NCBI RefSeq assembly: GCF_000002865.3
Contig: NW_001865058.1
Span: forward strand, 599,661 to 663,660
DNA: 64,000 nt
Reading direction: 5' to 3'
From: Monosiga brevicollis MX1
Lineage: Eukaryota; Opisthokonta; Choanoflagellata; Craspedida; Salpingoecidae
Made by a program: the position numbers and the translations under genes. Below, piece by piece: positions 63,197 through 64,000 of the stretch. Position 1 is the first letter of the stretch. Every line of letters begins with the position of its first letter. The notes below the pieces were generated by a model. It was not told where the DNA came from. It worked only from the letters and a program-made list of their open reading frames with translations, and made no database searches.

Positions 63197-64000
63197 ATGG
63201 CGGCCGCCGTGCAGCACGTCGTTCATGGCAGCGTCGCGCTACTCCCGGCGGCCCCGTCTCAGGCGGCAGATCGTCTGTTGTACAGTGGCATTGATGCCCT
63301 TTGGCAATATGACCTGCACAGCAAATCAGCAGCCCCCCTTATCCGTGGTACGCGCGCTCCCGAGATGAGCAACAGCAAGCAGCTCTGGGCACCTTCAAGG
63401 CTGCACAGCCCGCTCCATCACCCGACGGCTGCCGTGCTCGTGCTAGTCCCACGTTGCATCTTACCGCAAGCACTCTTGCCTTTGACCCTTTCCTTCCCTT
63501 TTCCCCCTCTCCTCTGTCTGACTTAGGCCCCGAGCCCACCACCCTTTTTGCCGTCGCCGACAAAGGCAACACCATCGCCCTCATCCCAGATCGGCCCAAA
63601 CCCCCGATCATCCTCGCCAACACGGCTGGTGAACCCGTGCAGCAACTCGTGAGAGGTCAGCCTACCTAGAAGCCATCTGTCACAACCCATATTTAGTGTG
63701 GCTGGCCGACCGCCTCCTGCCACCACCGCTTTGCTCCGCACACACATTTCTCAGCCTCTGCATGCCAATCCCCCCCCGCCCCCACCCTGCCCATGGATCA
63801 GAGGAACGCGACTTCGCTGGATATGCGGCCTTGGCCCTCAGTACACATGGCACCTTTGTCCTCACTGTCGACACTGTGCGTCGACGCATCAAAACCCCGG
63901 ATGAAGCCGTCATCACCATCTGGGACACTCGATCCAGTGAAGGTAACCGCCACCCATCCCCGTGAATCGCAACACCAACCGCACCTGCCTTGTTCTTGTC
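63197..64000 (+). CDS. WD-repeat protein, 5' part only (possibly CFAP43/44-type)
   Basis: The gene runs off the window. The start at 63197 (MAAAVQHVVHGSVALLPAAP) leads to ADRLLYSGIDALWQYDLHSK, then, after a short intron, TTLFAVADKGNTIALIPDRP and PPIILANTAGEPVQQLVRG. A third exon has FAGYAALALSTHGTFVLTVD and PDEAVITIWDTRSSE followed by a donor. The pattern of beta-strand pairs with S-x-H/D-G and a closing W-D is a WD40 propeller. The order of a global-state blade, an 'ADK-x-KPxI' blade and a 'ltiWD' blade recalls the axonemal proteins CFAP43/CFAP44, and a flagellate would need these. The family assignment is a guess; the WD40 call is firmer. Confidence 0.6.

Overview
This window is nuclear DNA of a compact, intron-rich, GC-rich eukaryote. 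Most genes are split by many short GT-AG introns (commonly GTACGT, GTAAGC or GTATGT donors). The gene content is animal-like but the spacing is protist-like, about one gene per 4-5 kb. Animal-type phosphomevalonate kinase, major vault protein, a PCGF-type RING-RAWUL protein, a PH-coiled-coil-TBC (TBC1D2/Armus) protein, FAM135, exportin-7 and a CKK-domain (CAMSAP) protein all point to a unicellular holozoan. A choanoflagellate such as a Monosiga-like species is the best guess. The species is an inference; the gene families are read from the sequence.

Layout, left to right: EIF2B2 (+, 505-2380); FAM135-type lipase-fold protein (-, 2692-6262); an AAAP-family membrane transporter (+, 7347-10258); a secreted GH51-type alpha-L-arabinofuranosidase (+, 11488-16265); an unresolved small gene (-, about 16.9-17.6 kb); the bifunctional PFK2/FBPase2 enzyme (+, 18301-22355); a TPR protein that by splice phase appears fused to an Msp1/DAA1-type AAA ATPase (+, 24077-28598); an intronless nucleolin-like RNA-binding protein (+, 29183-30583); major vault protein (+, 31823-35008); a tRNA-Ala(AGC)-like gene with a T-loop insertion (35280-35369); PCGF (+, 35727-37785); PMVK (-, 38249 to about 39.37 kb); TBC1D2-like RabGAP (+, 39959-44923); a mitochondrially targeted protein of unknown function (-, 45388-48789); exportin-7 (-, 49792-56085); a CAMSAP-like CKK protein (-, 56927 to about 62.1 kb); and the 5' end of a WD-repeat gene (+, from 63197).

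The genes are mostly unrelated housekeeping and cell-biology functions (translation initiation, mevalonate pathway, glycolytic control, vesicle traffic, nuclear export, microtubule minus ends, chromatin). There is no operon-like logic. No transposase, reverse transcriptase, rRNA or CRISPR array was seen. Intergenic and intronic DNA is dominated by simple repeats ((CA)n, (CT)n, (TTTC)n, (TTG)n, poly-A/T) and a few AT-rich islands. The most unusual items are the tRNA-Ala-like gene with about 17 extra nucleotides in its T arm just downstream of MVP, the TPR-AAA fusion, the CKK protein without a recognisable CH domain, a 24-bp perfect palindrome upstream of the TPR-AAA gene, a 15-bp-stem perfect hairpin inside a TBC1D2 intron, and a 120-bp MITE-like inverted-repeat element between PMVK and TBC1D2. 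Exon ends quoted are read by eye from splice signals and reading phase, not from transcripts.
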